A stretch of DNA of 15,954 nucleotides from an uncultured Chlorobiota bacterium (GTDB taxonomy: Bacteria > Bacteroidota > Kapaibacteriia > OLB7). Under the pieces are notes generated by a model that worked only from the letters and a program-made list of their open reading frames with translations, was not told where the DNA came from and made no database searches. The translations under genes were made by a program, and so were the position numbers. The stretch is taken from NCBI GenBank assembly GCA_946481475.1, contig CAMLOB010000018.1, positions 1-15,954 of the forward strand, in the 5' to 3' direction. This document shows positions 1 through 6,200 of this stretch, piece after piece; within the stretch, counting starts at the first letter, position 1, and every line of letters begins with the position of its first letter.

Positions 1-75
1 GCCGGAAGTGCGTAGAGGGAAAAGGAGAACTCTCCTCTTGCCGGTGCGAACGCGGCGCAGATATCGTGGAGTACG

Positions 76-1266
76 ATGCCGGGGGCGACGCAGTATGATC
101 TGATCTACAAGGACGTCACGGCCAAAAGCTGGAAAGCCGTCTACCGGATCAACGGGACGCAAACCCTTCTGAACAATCTGGACCCGGTTACCTATCAGGT
201 GAAGGTCCGTTCGCGGAACGGCTATGTGGTCAGTAGCTGGTCCGATGTCGTCCAGTTCTACGGCGGAACGCCCAAGCCGCCGGCGTCGGTCTGGCTGAGC
301 TCCGTCAGTACCACATCGGCCCTTGCAAAATGGTCTGCGGTGCAGGGAGTAAGCCAGTACAAGGTGCAGTGGGGACAGCTTACGAGCGACAATCAGTTGA
401 TCGGTTCCTGGAAATCGAAGATCGTTTCCGGTACCTCGACCACACTGTCGTTCCTGTCGCCCGACAGTCGTTACGTCCTCTACGTCCGGTCGAAGTATTC
501 GGATAATCTCTACAGTGATGTCAGCAGCGGCAAGGTCTTCACGACGAAGCTGGATTGCAACTCCTTCTCGTCGGACGACACTCCGAACGGAGCGCGCACG
601 CTGCGGGTCGGCGACTTCCTGAATGGTCTGATCTGTCAGGGAGAAGAGGAGGACTGGTACCGGGTCTCGAATCCGACCGCCTACAAAAAGCACCTGAAGG
701 TGATGCTCTATGCCCATCCGAAGGGATACCGGTTCTCGCTCTACAGAAAACAGAAATCGGGGGGGACGGTAAGTCTGGTAAACGGCGGGCCGACCGGAAC
801 CGATACCAGGTCGATTGTTCTGAACAACGCCGACTTCGTCAACTACGAATACTACGTCCAGGTCTGGACACAGAACCCGAATACCGGCTACGACAACACG
901 AAGAGCTATACGGTGACGGCGTTCGTCAACACGACGCCATACTCGGGGACGGTGCCGGTCGATCAGGAGAGTCTGCACAAGACGGGGGAACGGAGAGCCT
1001 CTCTTTTCACAGGCTCACTTCAGGTCTTCCCTAATCCGGCCCGCGGCTCGGCAACCTTGCGGTTCGACGTCCCGGATGAAGGGGGGCTCGTGCGTGTCGT
1101 GCTGTATGACGCATCGGGGCGCGAAGTCCGGACAACGATGCAGACAATGCGTCAGGGGGAGAATGCGATCCCGCTTGCATTGCATGATCTCCCTTCCGGC
1201 TGCTACTTCGTCTCGGTCGAGGCGGAAGGGGAGCGTCGGACGATGCCGTTGAATGTGATTCGATAG
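76..1266 (+). CDS. Secreted Fn3/PPC protein with T9SS C-terminal sorting domain (3' part, 5' end broken)
   Basis: This is the C-terminal part of a large surface or secreted protein. Numbered from the ATG at 76, residues 1-65 are most of a fibronectin type III domain and about 68-157 are a second one. Residues 160-287 resemble a pre-peptidase C-terminal (PPC) beta-sandwich, with NGARTL, VGD and EEDWY. Residues 315-396 are a type IX secretion C-terminal sorting domain (VFPNPARG, LYDASGREV, LPSGCYFVSV). Proteins of this type cross the outer membrane through T9SS and are anchored or released. The ATG falls inside a beta strand of the first Fn3 domain (AQISWSTMPGATQYDL), so it is not the true start. 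The frame is open back to base 16, with a TAG at 13-15. A one-base shift near 36-39 would join it to the open frame upstream. The domain calls are firm, but the intact gene is not visible here. Confidence 0.85.
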   Translation: MPGATQYDLIYKDVTAKSWKAVYRINGTQTLLNNLDPVTYQVKVRSRNGYVVSSWSDVVQFYGGTPKPPASVWLSSVSTTSALAKWSAVQGVSQYKVQWGQLTSDNQLIGSWKSKIVSGTSTTLSFLSPDSRYVLYVRSKYSDNLYSDVSSGKVFTTKLDCNSFSSDDTPNGARTLRVGDFLNGLICQGEEEDWYRVSNPTAYKKHLKVMLYAHPKGYRFSLYRKQKSGGTVSLVNGGPTGTDTRSIVLNNADFVNYEYYVQVWTQNPNTGYDNTKSYTVTAFVNTTPYSGTVPVDQESLHKTGERRASLFTGSLQVFPNPARGSATLRFDVPDEGGLVRVVLYDASGREVRTTMQTMRQGENAIPLALHDLPSGCYFVSVEAEGERRTMPLNVIR

Positions 1267-1285
1267 GAAGGGACTACGGCAAAAA

Positions 1286-1330
1286 GGACGGTCCGGCGGA
1301 ATTGAAAAATCCGTCGGACCGTTTCTATGT
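1286..1330 (+). terminator. Rho-independent terminator after the T9SS protein
   Basis: A 13-bp stem (1288-1300 with 1310-1322, one G-U pair) encloses a nine-base A-rich loop and is followed by TTTCT. It starts 21 bases after the stop codon at 1264-1266. The T tract is short, so termination strength is uncertain. Confidence 0.7.
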
Positions 1331-1361
1331 TCAATCTGAAAGGATAACCACAAAAACACCA

Positions 1362-1375
1362 TCCGCCGCGGCGGA
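1362..1375. repeat. 14-bp perfect palindrome in gene gap
   Basis: TCCGCCGCGGCGGA reads the same on both strands. It is flanked by two similar CACAAA...ACC words (about 1350-1360 and 1375-1388). It lies between the terminator of the T9SS gene and the 3' end of the oxygenase gene. Its function is unknown. Confidence 0.5.
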
Positions 1376-1472
1376 CACAAAGAATCACCGCGGGAAATTC
1401 TCTCCCTCTCTCATACTTCACGCGTCGGCCCTACACCATAACCATACCGATATCGACCTGATGAAACCTGCC

Positions 1473-1521
1473 TGCCGAAGCTGCCTGCTGAAAGCTGATT
1501 GCTGAAAGCTGATTGCTCTCC
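1473..1521. repeat. Heptameric repeat array, GCTGAWW type
   Basis: About seven consecutive units of seven bases. The core is GCTGAAA GCTGATT, present twice in succession (1487-1500 and 1501-1514). It is preceded by the degenerate units TGCCGAA and GCTGCCT and followed by GCTCTCC, which runs into nine consecutive C (1520-1528). The array ends 15 bases from the stop codon of the leftward oxygenase gene. The rest of the 1331-1472 gap shows only the palindrome at 1362-1375. Confidence 0.75.
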
Positions 1522-1535
1522 CCCCCCCGAGAAAC

Positions 1536-2123
1536 CTACCTGTACGGAACCCCCGACACCCACCCGACGATCGAGCGGCGGACTCCGCGGGTGATCGGCG
1601 TCACACGGTGGAGGATGAAGGAGGGAAAGACGATAATAGTCCCTTTTGTCCGGGGGGCGTCGACGATCTTGTCGTTGATCATGAACTGGAGCGAGCCTCC
1701 CTCATAATCGTCGCTATCGGAGAGCTGTACCGTCAGACTGAGTTTCCGGTTCGAGATCCCGCCGCCGCCGAAATCCATGTGCCACTCGAAGAAATCTCCC
1801 TCGGCATACTCGGTTAACTGAAGTTCCTGCGTGAAGCCGGCCAGGTCGAAGCCGTACCGCTGGTAGTTGCACTGGGCGGCGACCATCGCAAGCTTTTCGT
1901 AGATCCAGCGATGCTCGCCGTCCGGTTTCAGGAACATGACCGAGGACTTGCGAAGAGCGTCGTCGTATGTGCTCTCGCCGGAGAGCGTTGCCTTCAGTTT
2001 CTCCTCATCCTGCCAGTATCCGGCGATCCGGTCGGATTCGTGAGGGAGGAAAAGGCCTTCATAATAGGTGTAGGGGACGAAGTTCGGATTCTGCGGAAGG
2101 TTCAGAGGGAAGATGGTGTTCAT
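1536..2123 (-). CDS. 2OG-Fe(II) oxygenase, prolyl 4-hydroxylase / PKHD type
   Basis: A 195-residue cytoplasmic protein of the 2-oxoglutarate- and Fe(II)-dependent dioxygenase family, which hydroxylates a protein or small-molecule substrate using O2 and 2-oxoglutarate. The iron-binding facial triad is visible as H115-x-D117 (EWHMDFGG) and H172 (LHRVTPITRG). R182, ten residues after the second His, is placed to bind 2-oxoglutarate. The order of strands, ending in RRSIVGWVSG, matches PKHD-type hydroxylases such as the YbiX/PiuC group. The length is usual for a stand-alone domain. The start at 2123 (MNTIFPLNLP) is preferred to an in-frame ATG at 2171, because the extra 16 residues lie in the repeat-rich gap and add no domain. 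No Shine-Dalgarno sequence is evident. The substrate cannot be inferred. Heptameric repeats flank the gene on both sides. Confidence 0.88.
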   Translation of the reverse strand: MNTIFPLNLPQNPNFVPYTYYEGLFLPHESDRIAGYWQDEEKLKATLSGESTYDDALRKSSVMFLKPDGEHRWIYEKLAMVAAQCNYQRYGFDLAGFTQELQLTEYAEGDFFEWHMDFGGGGISNRKLSLTVQLSDSDDYEGGSLQFMINDKIVDAPRTKGTIIVFPSFILHRVTPITRGVRRSIVGWVSGVPYR

Positions 2124-2192
2124 TGCCGACCGATGGTGTTGGTTGATTGATCTGTGAAAATTGTCCGGCAAAGTTACGGGATGTCGATTGAT

Positions 2193-2248
2193 TCAGCGAC
2201 CCGACCCTCGACTCTCGATATTTCAGCTTTCAGCAGTCAGCTATGAGC
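2193..2248. repeat. Heptameric repeat array with a switch of word family in phase
   Basis: Eight consecutive seven-base units. On the plus strand units such as CCCGACC and CTCGACT (2200-2213), then CTCGATA, pass directly into TTTCAGC, TTTCAGC, AGTCAGC and TATGAGC (2221-2248). The latter are the reverse complement of the GCTGAWW words at 1473-1521. The array lies upstream of the oxygenase start. Confidence 0.7.
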
Positions 2249-2273
2249 TTTTGGTGGAGAGGAGCAAATCTCT

Positions 2274-2310
2274 TCCGACTCTTCGACTCCCGATTCTTCG
2301 ACTCCCGACC
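2274..2310. repeat. CYCGACY-type repeat, alternating 7- and 8-base units
   Basis: Units TCCGACT, CTTCGACT, CCCGATT, CTTCGACT and CCCGACC follow without gaps. The eight-base units look like the heptamer with one inserted T. Between this array and the one at 2380 the sequence (2311-2379) shows only scattered related words such as TTCTGACT. Confidence 0.65.
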
Positions 2311-2379
2311 AGGAATGTACAAGACTTGCAATTCAGACTTTCTGACTCCGCCGGACCGCCGGGATGAACCCGTCGGCTA

Positions 2380-2407
2380 CCCGACTCTCGACTCCTGACC
2401 CTCGACC
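2380..2407. repeat. CYCGACY heptameric array next to a stop codon
   Basis: Four consecutive heptamers: CCCGACT, CTCGACT, CCTGACC, CTCGACC. A partial fifth unit runs into the stop codon (2413-2415) of the leftward gene. Confidence 0.7.
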
Positions 2408-2412
2408 TCCCT

Positions 2413-3330
2413 CTACTCTTCAACCGAAAAAAGCCGCTTTGCTCCGGTCAATCCGCACTTCTGATAGGTGTTGTAGGCTTTCGCCACATCGGTGTGGATC
2501 GCATCGGTCTTCTTTCCGGCGACGAAACCGGCGATTGCCGCATCGAGCGAGTAGGCTTCGGGGGCCATGAGGTTTGTTGTGAGCAGGAGCGGGTGGGCGC
2601 CGGCGTACTGAAGAGGTTGCAGGAGATAGGGCTTGCTTGCACATGCCAGAGCCAGAGCACTTCGTGGAGGACGGGTTGTGTCGGCGGCAGGATAGCGATC
2701 CGGACGGAATTCCATCAGTCCGTTGTGACCGACGTAGGCGATCAGGTGGGCCTCTCCTCCGGCCCGAATCGTGTCGGTTCCGTCGAGTGGAAGGGTCATC
2801 CCTTCTCCTCCGGCACTCATATCCATGAAACGCTGCATTGCCTCTTTGATGCGGCTGCCGTCCCACGCCTCGGCTATAATGTACGTGGTGACGGTTTTGC
2901 CGGAACGGCTGATCGATTTTTTCAGTACGATCCGTTCCAGAATACCGGTGTCGCTCAGCGTGTCGGCCTTCACACGTTTCCACTTCCCCTTGCCGGTCAT
3001 GTACGACCGGACGCCGTAGGCCGCCCCCCAGTACAGATTATCCGACGGCTCCTGTCCGTTCCCGAGTTTCTTTCCGACAGGAACGATGCCCTGATTCTCG
3101 TTGTCGCAGAGAGCTACGATCACGTGGACGATGATCGGTCGGCCGCTATCGGCATCCGCTCTCACCCGTGCCTGTACCTCTTCATGTGTGGCCGCAGAGA
3201 GGACAATGCTGTCGGGGGGAGCCGGGGATGGAGGAGAGGGGACAAAGCGGGCGTGGGGCGGATCGGTGAGCGACCGATCGGGTGTCCCGAACAGGAGGAG
3301 GAAGAGGATTATCGGAAGGAGATGGGACAT
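2413..3330 (-). CDS. Exported protein of unknown function with a caspase/CHAT-like His-Cys pattern
   Basis: A 305-residue protein with an N-terminal signal peptide (MSHLLPIILFLLLFG) and a Pro-rich linker to about residue 40. No named family is recognised with certainty. Visible elements in order are: strand PIIVHVIVALCDN (65-77); a conserved-looking segment QGIVPVGKKLGNG...NLYWGAAYGVRSY (80-110); strand TTYIIAEAWDG (148-158) followed by a helix; strand AHLIAYVGHNG with H202; strand SALALACAS with C230; then GAHPLLLTTNLMAPEAY and a helix FVAGKK. A His after four hydrophobic residues, and a Cys after a hydrophobic strand, then a 'GA-hydrophobic-strand' segment, is the arrangement of clan CD (caspase/CHAT) folds. 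The exact HG is HNG here, so peptidase activity is only a hypothesis. The start at 3330 is chosen over 3360 because it begins the signal peptide directly. Confidence 0.75.
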   Translation of the reverse strand: MSHLLPIILFLLLFGTPDRSLTDPPHARFVPSPPSPAPPDSIVLSAATHEEVQARVRADADSGRPIIVHVIVALCDNENQGIVPVGKKLGNGQEPSDNLYWGAAYGVRSYMTGKGKWKRVKADTLSDTGILERIVLKKSISRSGKTVTTYIIAEAWDGSRIKEAMQRFMDMSAGGEGMTLPLDGTDTIRAGGEAHLIAYVGHNGLMEFRPDRYPAADTTRPPRSALALACASKPYLLQPLQYAGAHPLLLTTNLMAPEAYSLDAAIAGFVAGKKTDAIHTDVAKAYNTYQKCGLTGAKRLFSVEE

Positions 3331-3344
3331 TGTGGAGTAGTGAA

Positions 3345-3372
3345 AAAAATCAAAAGGCAAAATTCAAAAAAT
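3345..3372. repeat. AAAANNC heptameric array
   Basis: Four consecutive A-rich heptamers: AAAAATC, AAAAGGC, AAAATTC, AAAAAAT. The array starts 14 bases upstream of the leftward gene at 3330, so it lies where that gene's promoter or leader would be. The asd stop codon is about 47 bases to the right. Confidence 0.6.
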
Positions 3373-3419
3373 GAGCAGGGGCTTGTCGATAATCGGTTTA
3401 TGAATTGACGGATGCCGTG

Positions 3420-4403
3420 TTATCCGATAAGGAGTTCGGCGATCTGGACGGCGTTGGTGGCGGCCCCTTTGCGAAGATTGTCGGCGACCACCCACATGTT
3501 CAGCGTCATTCCCTGTGACGGGTCCTTCCGGATGCGGCCGATGAAGACCTCGTCGCGGTTCTCCGCGTCGAGAATCGTCGGGTAGAGGTCGTTGGCCGGA
3601 TCGTCCATCACAACGATTCCCGGGGCGCGTTCAAGCGTCTTGCGGGCCTGCGAGACCGAAATCTGCTTCTCGCATTCCACGTTGACCGATTCGCCGTGCG
3701 CTCCGGTTGTCGGAATGCGGACGCAGGTAACGGTGATCGGCAGGCGGGGCAGTCCCATGATCTTGCGGGTCTCGTTCATCATCTTCAACTCCTCCTCGGT
3801 CGAATCCTTCCCTTGCAGAAACGAGTGGAAGATGGTGTTGAAGGCGGCCTGTCGGGGAAACTTCGGATGTTCCGGCTTCTTCCCTTTCAGCTCGGCCATC
3901 AACTGATCGACCCCCGACTGTCCCGCACCCGCAACCGATTGATAGGTGGAGACGACGACGCGGCGCAGACCGAACTTGTCGTGGAGCGGCTTCAGCGCTA
4001 CGACAAGTTGTATGGTGGAACAGTTCGGGTTGGCGATGATCCCCTTGTGCTTGAAGGTCTCCTCCGGATTGACTTCCGGAACTACCAGAGGAACTCCTTT
4101 CTCCATTCGCCACGCACTCGAGTTGTCGATGACGACCGTTCCCGCCTCGGCTGCAATCGGCGCGAATCGCCGGCTCGTCTCCCCTCCGGCGGAGAACAGA
4201 GCGATGTCGATCCCCTCAAACGAATTCTCGTCGAGTGCTTGTACCGTATGCACTTTCCCCTTGAACTTCAAACGTTTCCCCGCCGAGCGTTCCGAGGCGA
4301 GAAGCGTGATCCGGTCGAGCGGAAAATTCCGCTCCTCCAGAACGTTCAACATGGTCCGGCCGACAAGTCCGGTGGCTCCGACAACTGCGAGAGAAAGAGA
4401 CAT
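3420..4403 (-). CDS. asd: Aspartate-semialdehyde dehydrogenase
   Basis: Catalyses the NADPH-dependent reductive dephosphorylation of L-aspartyl-4-phosphate to L-aspartate-4-semialdehyde. This is the branch point to lysine/diaminopimelate, threonine and methionine, and the enzyme is cytoplasmic. The 327-residue protein has the NADP-binding loop GATGLVG (9-15) and the phosphate-site region SAGGETSRRF (71-80). It has the nucleophile C128 in ANPNCST, the STYQSVAGAGQSG segment (152-164), and R229 with H236 in RIPTTGAHGES. All expected catalytic residues are present and the length is normal. The start at 4403 (MSLSLAVVGA) is chosen because the longer frame to 4508 runs through the neighbour's terminator and adds a tail unlike the family. 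It is a metabolic gene set among exported proteins with no pathway partner next to it, probably transcribed alone or with the gene at 2413. Confidence 0.96.
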   Translation of the reverse strand: MSLSLAVVGATGLVGRTMLNVLEERNFPLDRITLLASERSAGKRLKFKGKVHTVQALDENSFEGIDIALFSAGGETSRRFAPIAAEAGTVVIDNSSAWRMEKGVPLVVPEVNPEETFKHKGIIANPNCSTIQLVVALKPLHDKFGLRRVVVSTYQSVAGAGQSGVDQLMAELKGKKPEHPKFPRQAAFNTIFHSFLQGKDSTEEELKMMNETRKIMGLPRLPITVTCVRIPTTGAHGESVNVECEKQISVSQARKTLERAPGIVVMDDPANDLYPTILDAENRDEVFIGRIRKDPSQGMTLNMWVVADNLRKGAATNAVQIAELLIG

Positions 4404-4434
4404 GAAATCGTTCCGCTGTTTGCTGTTTCCGTTA

Positions 4435-4466
4435 TGCAAAAAGAAAAGGCGCGGGGATCCGCGCCT
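4435..4466 (-). terminator. Rho-independent terminator of the DUF4397 lipoprotein gene
   Basis: A perfect 8-bp GC-rich stem (4447-4454 with 4459-4466) has a four-base loop. On the minus strand it is followed by the T-rich tail TTTTCTTTTT. It lies 28 bases past the stop codon at 4495-4497 and separates that gene from asd. Confidence 0.88.
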
Positions 4467-4494
4467 GAAAAGATACGCCCCTTTCGGAAAAGCG

Positions 4495-5997
4495 TTACTC
4501 CGGGACAACCTCTTCGGAGACCGGGGTCAGGAGCAGACCCGATCCGTCGGGACCGCGCGAGAGGAAGATCGTGTATGTCGCTCCGGGCTTGAGCGTGACG
4601 TTGTTCTCGGTGTGGATCACCGTCCCGGCTTCGTTCAGCAGGCTGATGCTCAGTCCGCTCCCTGCCGTTGCGTTGAATGACTGCGCCAGCGGATCGGGGG
4701 CTTCGCCGTATGACATCTGCGGACTGACGTCGCCGTTGATCCGGATGCGGAGCTCTTCGGTTCTGTTGGTTCCGTAATCGCCGTGGAAGAACCGGAGTCC
4801 GGCTTCTCCCTGCGGCGGGGCCGGAACCCGGTCGAAGATCGTCACGGCCTGCGCCTGTCCCTGAGCGAACGGTCCGTAGGCCACGACGGTGTAGCGTCGG
4901 TTGGACTGGATGGGGAACTCCACGCGCGGGACCAGAACCGTCTGCGGCTGTATGCCGCCGGGATTCGACGGATCGGTCACTTCTATCCGATACGGCAGTG
5001 CGGTGTAGAGGAATGTGCTGAGGAAGAAATATCCTTTCTGCGATTCCTCCTCCGGGGCTCCGAGCGGGGCAACCTGAATCGTGGCATTTCGCTGACCTGG
5101 AAAATTCCGTCTGAAGTTATCGGGAAAGTCGCCGCCGTACTGCTGGTCATACAACGTCAGATCAAGTGTGGAATCACCACTGCTGACGATGTTCACAAAC
5201 TTCAGTGCAAGAAGTTCGAAGGGGAGGGGAATATAGCCGTAGAGTTCGGTCAGCGGATCGTATCGACTGTCCTGCAGAATGCCGAGGAAAATCATTCGCT
5301 CGTCGCCGAGCGGACGGAGTTTCCCACCGAGGACAAGCGTGACGACCGCATCTCCCGAAAGAAGAATATCGGCAACATCGAAGATGACCCGTCCGCTCGT
5401 CGACTCGGTAACGGTCAGTCCGCCGTCGATAAATCCGGCTCTTCTGGTAAAGATTTCGGTGGTGTCGCCGTATGCCAGGTCTTCCACCACGGGAGGCTCA
5501 TCGGCGAACTGTACATCTACCGTCGGGGCGCCGACGGCAAGGTTGACGATCCGGTAGCGGACGTTGCTGTTGCCCGGCTTGTTCGTCGGGTCGTCGGCCG
5601 TCACCAGAATACGATGATCGTCCCCTTCGCGGTAGAGATAGGCCGTGTGATAGGTCCCTTGCGGCAGCGTGATCGTCGTCGTCGCCACGGGAGTCCCGCC
5701 CGGAAGTGTAAAGGCAAGTTCGCTTGTCCCCGTATCGACCGGCCAGAACTGGGCTTCGTAGACTTTTTCCGGATATTCAAAGAATCCGAGCGGCTGCGGA
5801 AAGACCGATTCTCCGTTGACCGTGATGTCGACCGGATCGAGATTCGGGTCGGCGATCACGAATCGCAGATAGGTCTGCTTGGCCGAATCGATGACGACGG
5901 GGGGACGGGTCGGAACGAACGGATCTTCCGGACAGCAGGAGATGAACCAGAAGGCCGAAAGGGAACACAGGGTCAGCGAAACAAGGGAACGGATCAT
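4495..5997 (-). CDS. DUF4397-repeat lipoprotein
   Basis: A 500-residue predicted lipoprotein: signal peptide 1-20 and a lipobox-like FISC with C21, followed by C22 and a Pro-rich linker. The rest appears to be four related beta-sandwich modules, each opening with the DUF4397-like pattern 'hydrophobic-R/K-F/Y-hxx...vDhxhng'. They begin at YLRFVIADPNLDPVDITVNG (43), VRYRIVNLAVGAPTVDVQF (146), LALKFVNIVSSGDSTLDL (263) and AGLRFFHGDYGTN (399). DUF4397 proteins are envelope proteins of unknown function and are common in Bacteroidota. The start at 5997 is preferred to 6048 because it places the signal peptide at the N-terminus. The gene has its own terminator. The gap to the divergent serine hydrolase gene (5998-6200) must hold both promoters, but no convincing -35/-10 pair stands out. 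Confidence 0.85.
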   Translation of the reverse strand: MIRSLVSLTLCSLSAFWFISCCPEDPFVPTRPPVVIDSAKQTYLRFVIADPNLDPVDITVNGESVFPQPLGFFEYPEKVYEAQFWPVDTGTSELAFTLPGGTPVATTTITLPQGTYHTAYLYREGDDHRILVTADDPTNKPGNSNVRYRIVNLAVGAPTVDVQFADEPPVVEDLAYGDTTEIFTRRAGFIDGGLTVTESTSGRVIFDVADILLSGDAVVTLVLGGKLRPLGDERMIFLGILQDSRYDPLTELYGYIPLPFELLALKFVNIVSSGDSTLDLTLYDQQYGGDFPDNFRRNFPGQRNATIQVAPLGAPEEESQKGYFFLSTFLYTALPYRIEVTDPSNPGGIQPQTVLVPRVEFPIQSNRRYTVVAYGPFAQGQAQAVTIFDRVPAPPQGEAGLRFFHGDYGTNRTEELRIRINGDVSPQMSYGEAPDPLAQSFNATAGSGLSISLLNEAGTVIHTENNVTLKPGATYTIFLSRGPDGSGLLLTPVSEEVVPE

Positions 5998-6200
5998 CTG
6001 AACTCTCGTCGTGAATTGAATATCTGTCTGAATGTTGAAGGATTGCAAACAAAATAGAGACTCTTTGCAGAAACTCCATCAATTATCGTACCATTACCGG
6101 GATAAACGCAACCCGGGGATTCCGATGTCGAAGAAGCGGACGCGCTTTTCCTTCGGGATCTTTATCGTGATACTTCACTAAACAGAACATTGCATTGAAT

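Noticed and set aside
2494..3408. Open frame of about 300 codons on the plus strand
   Set aside because: It lies opposite the exported protein at 2413-3330, which has a proper signal peptide and plausible alternating strands and helices. The opposite frame has neither.
4783..6057. Open frame of about 420 codons on the plus strand
   Set aside because: It is antisense to the DUF4397 lipoprotein, which has a signal peptide, repeat modules and a matching terminator. The antisense product is basic and shows no family pattern.
5998..6200. Promoters in the divergent gap
   Set aside because: GATACT and GATAAT-like hexamers occur on the two strands, but neither has a convincing -35 partner or the Bacteroidota TTTG/TAnnTTTG pair, so none is listed as a feature.
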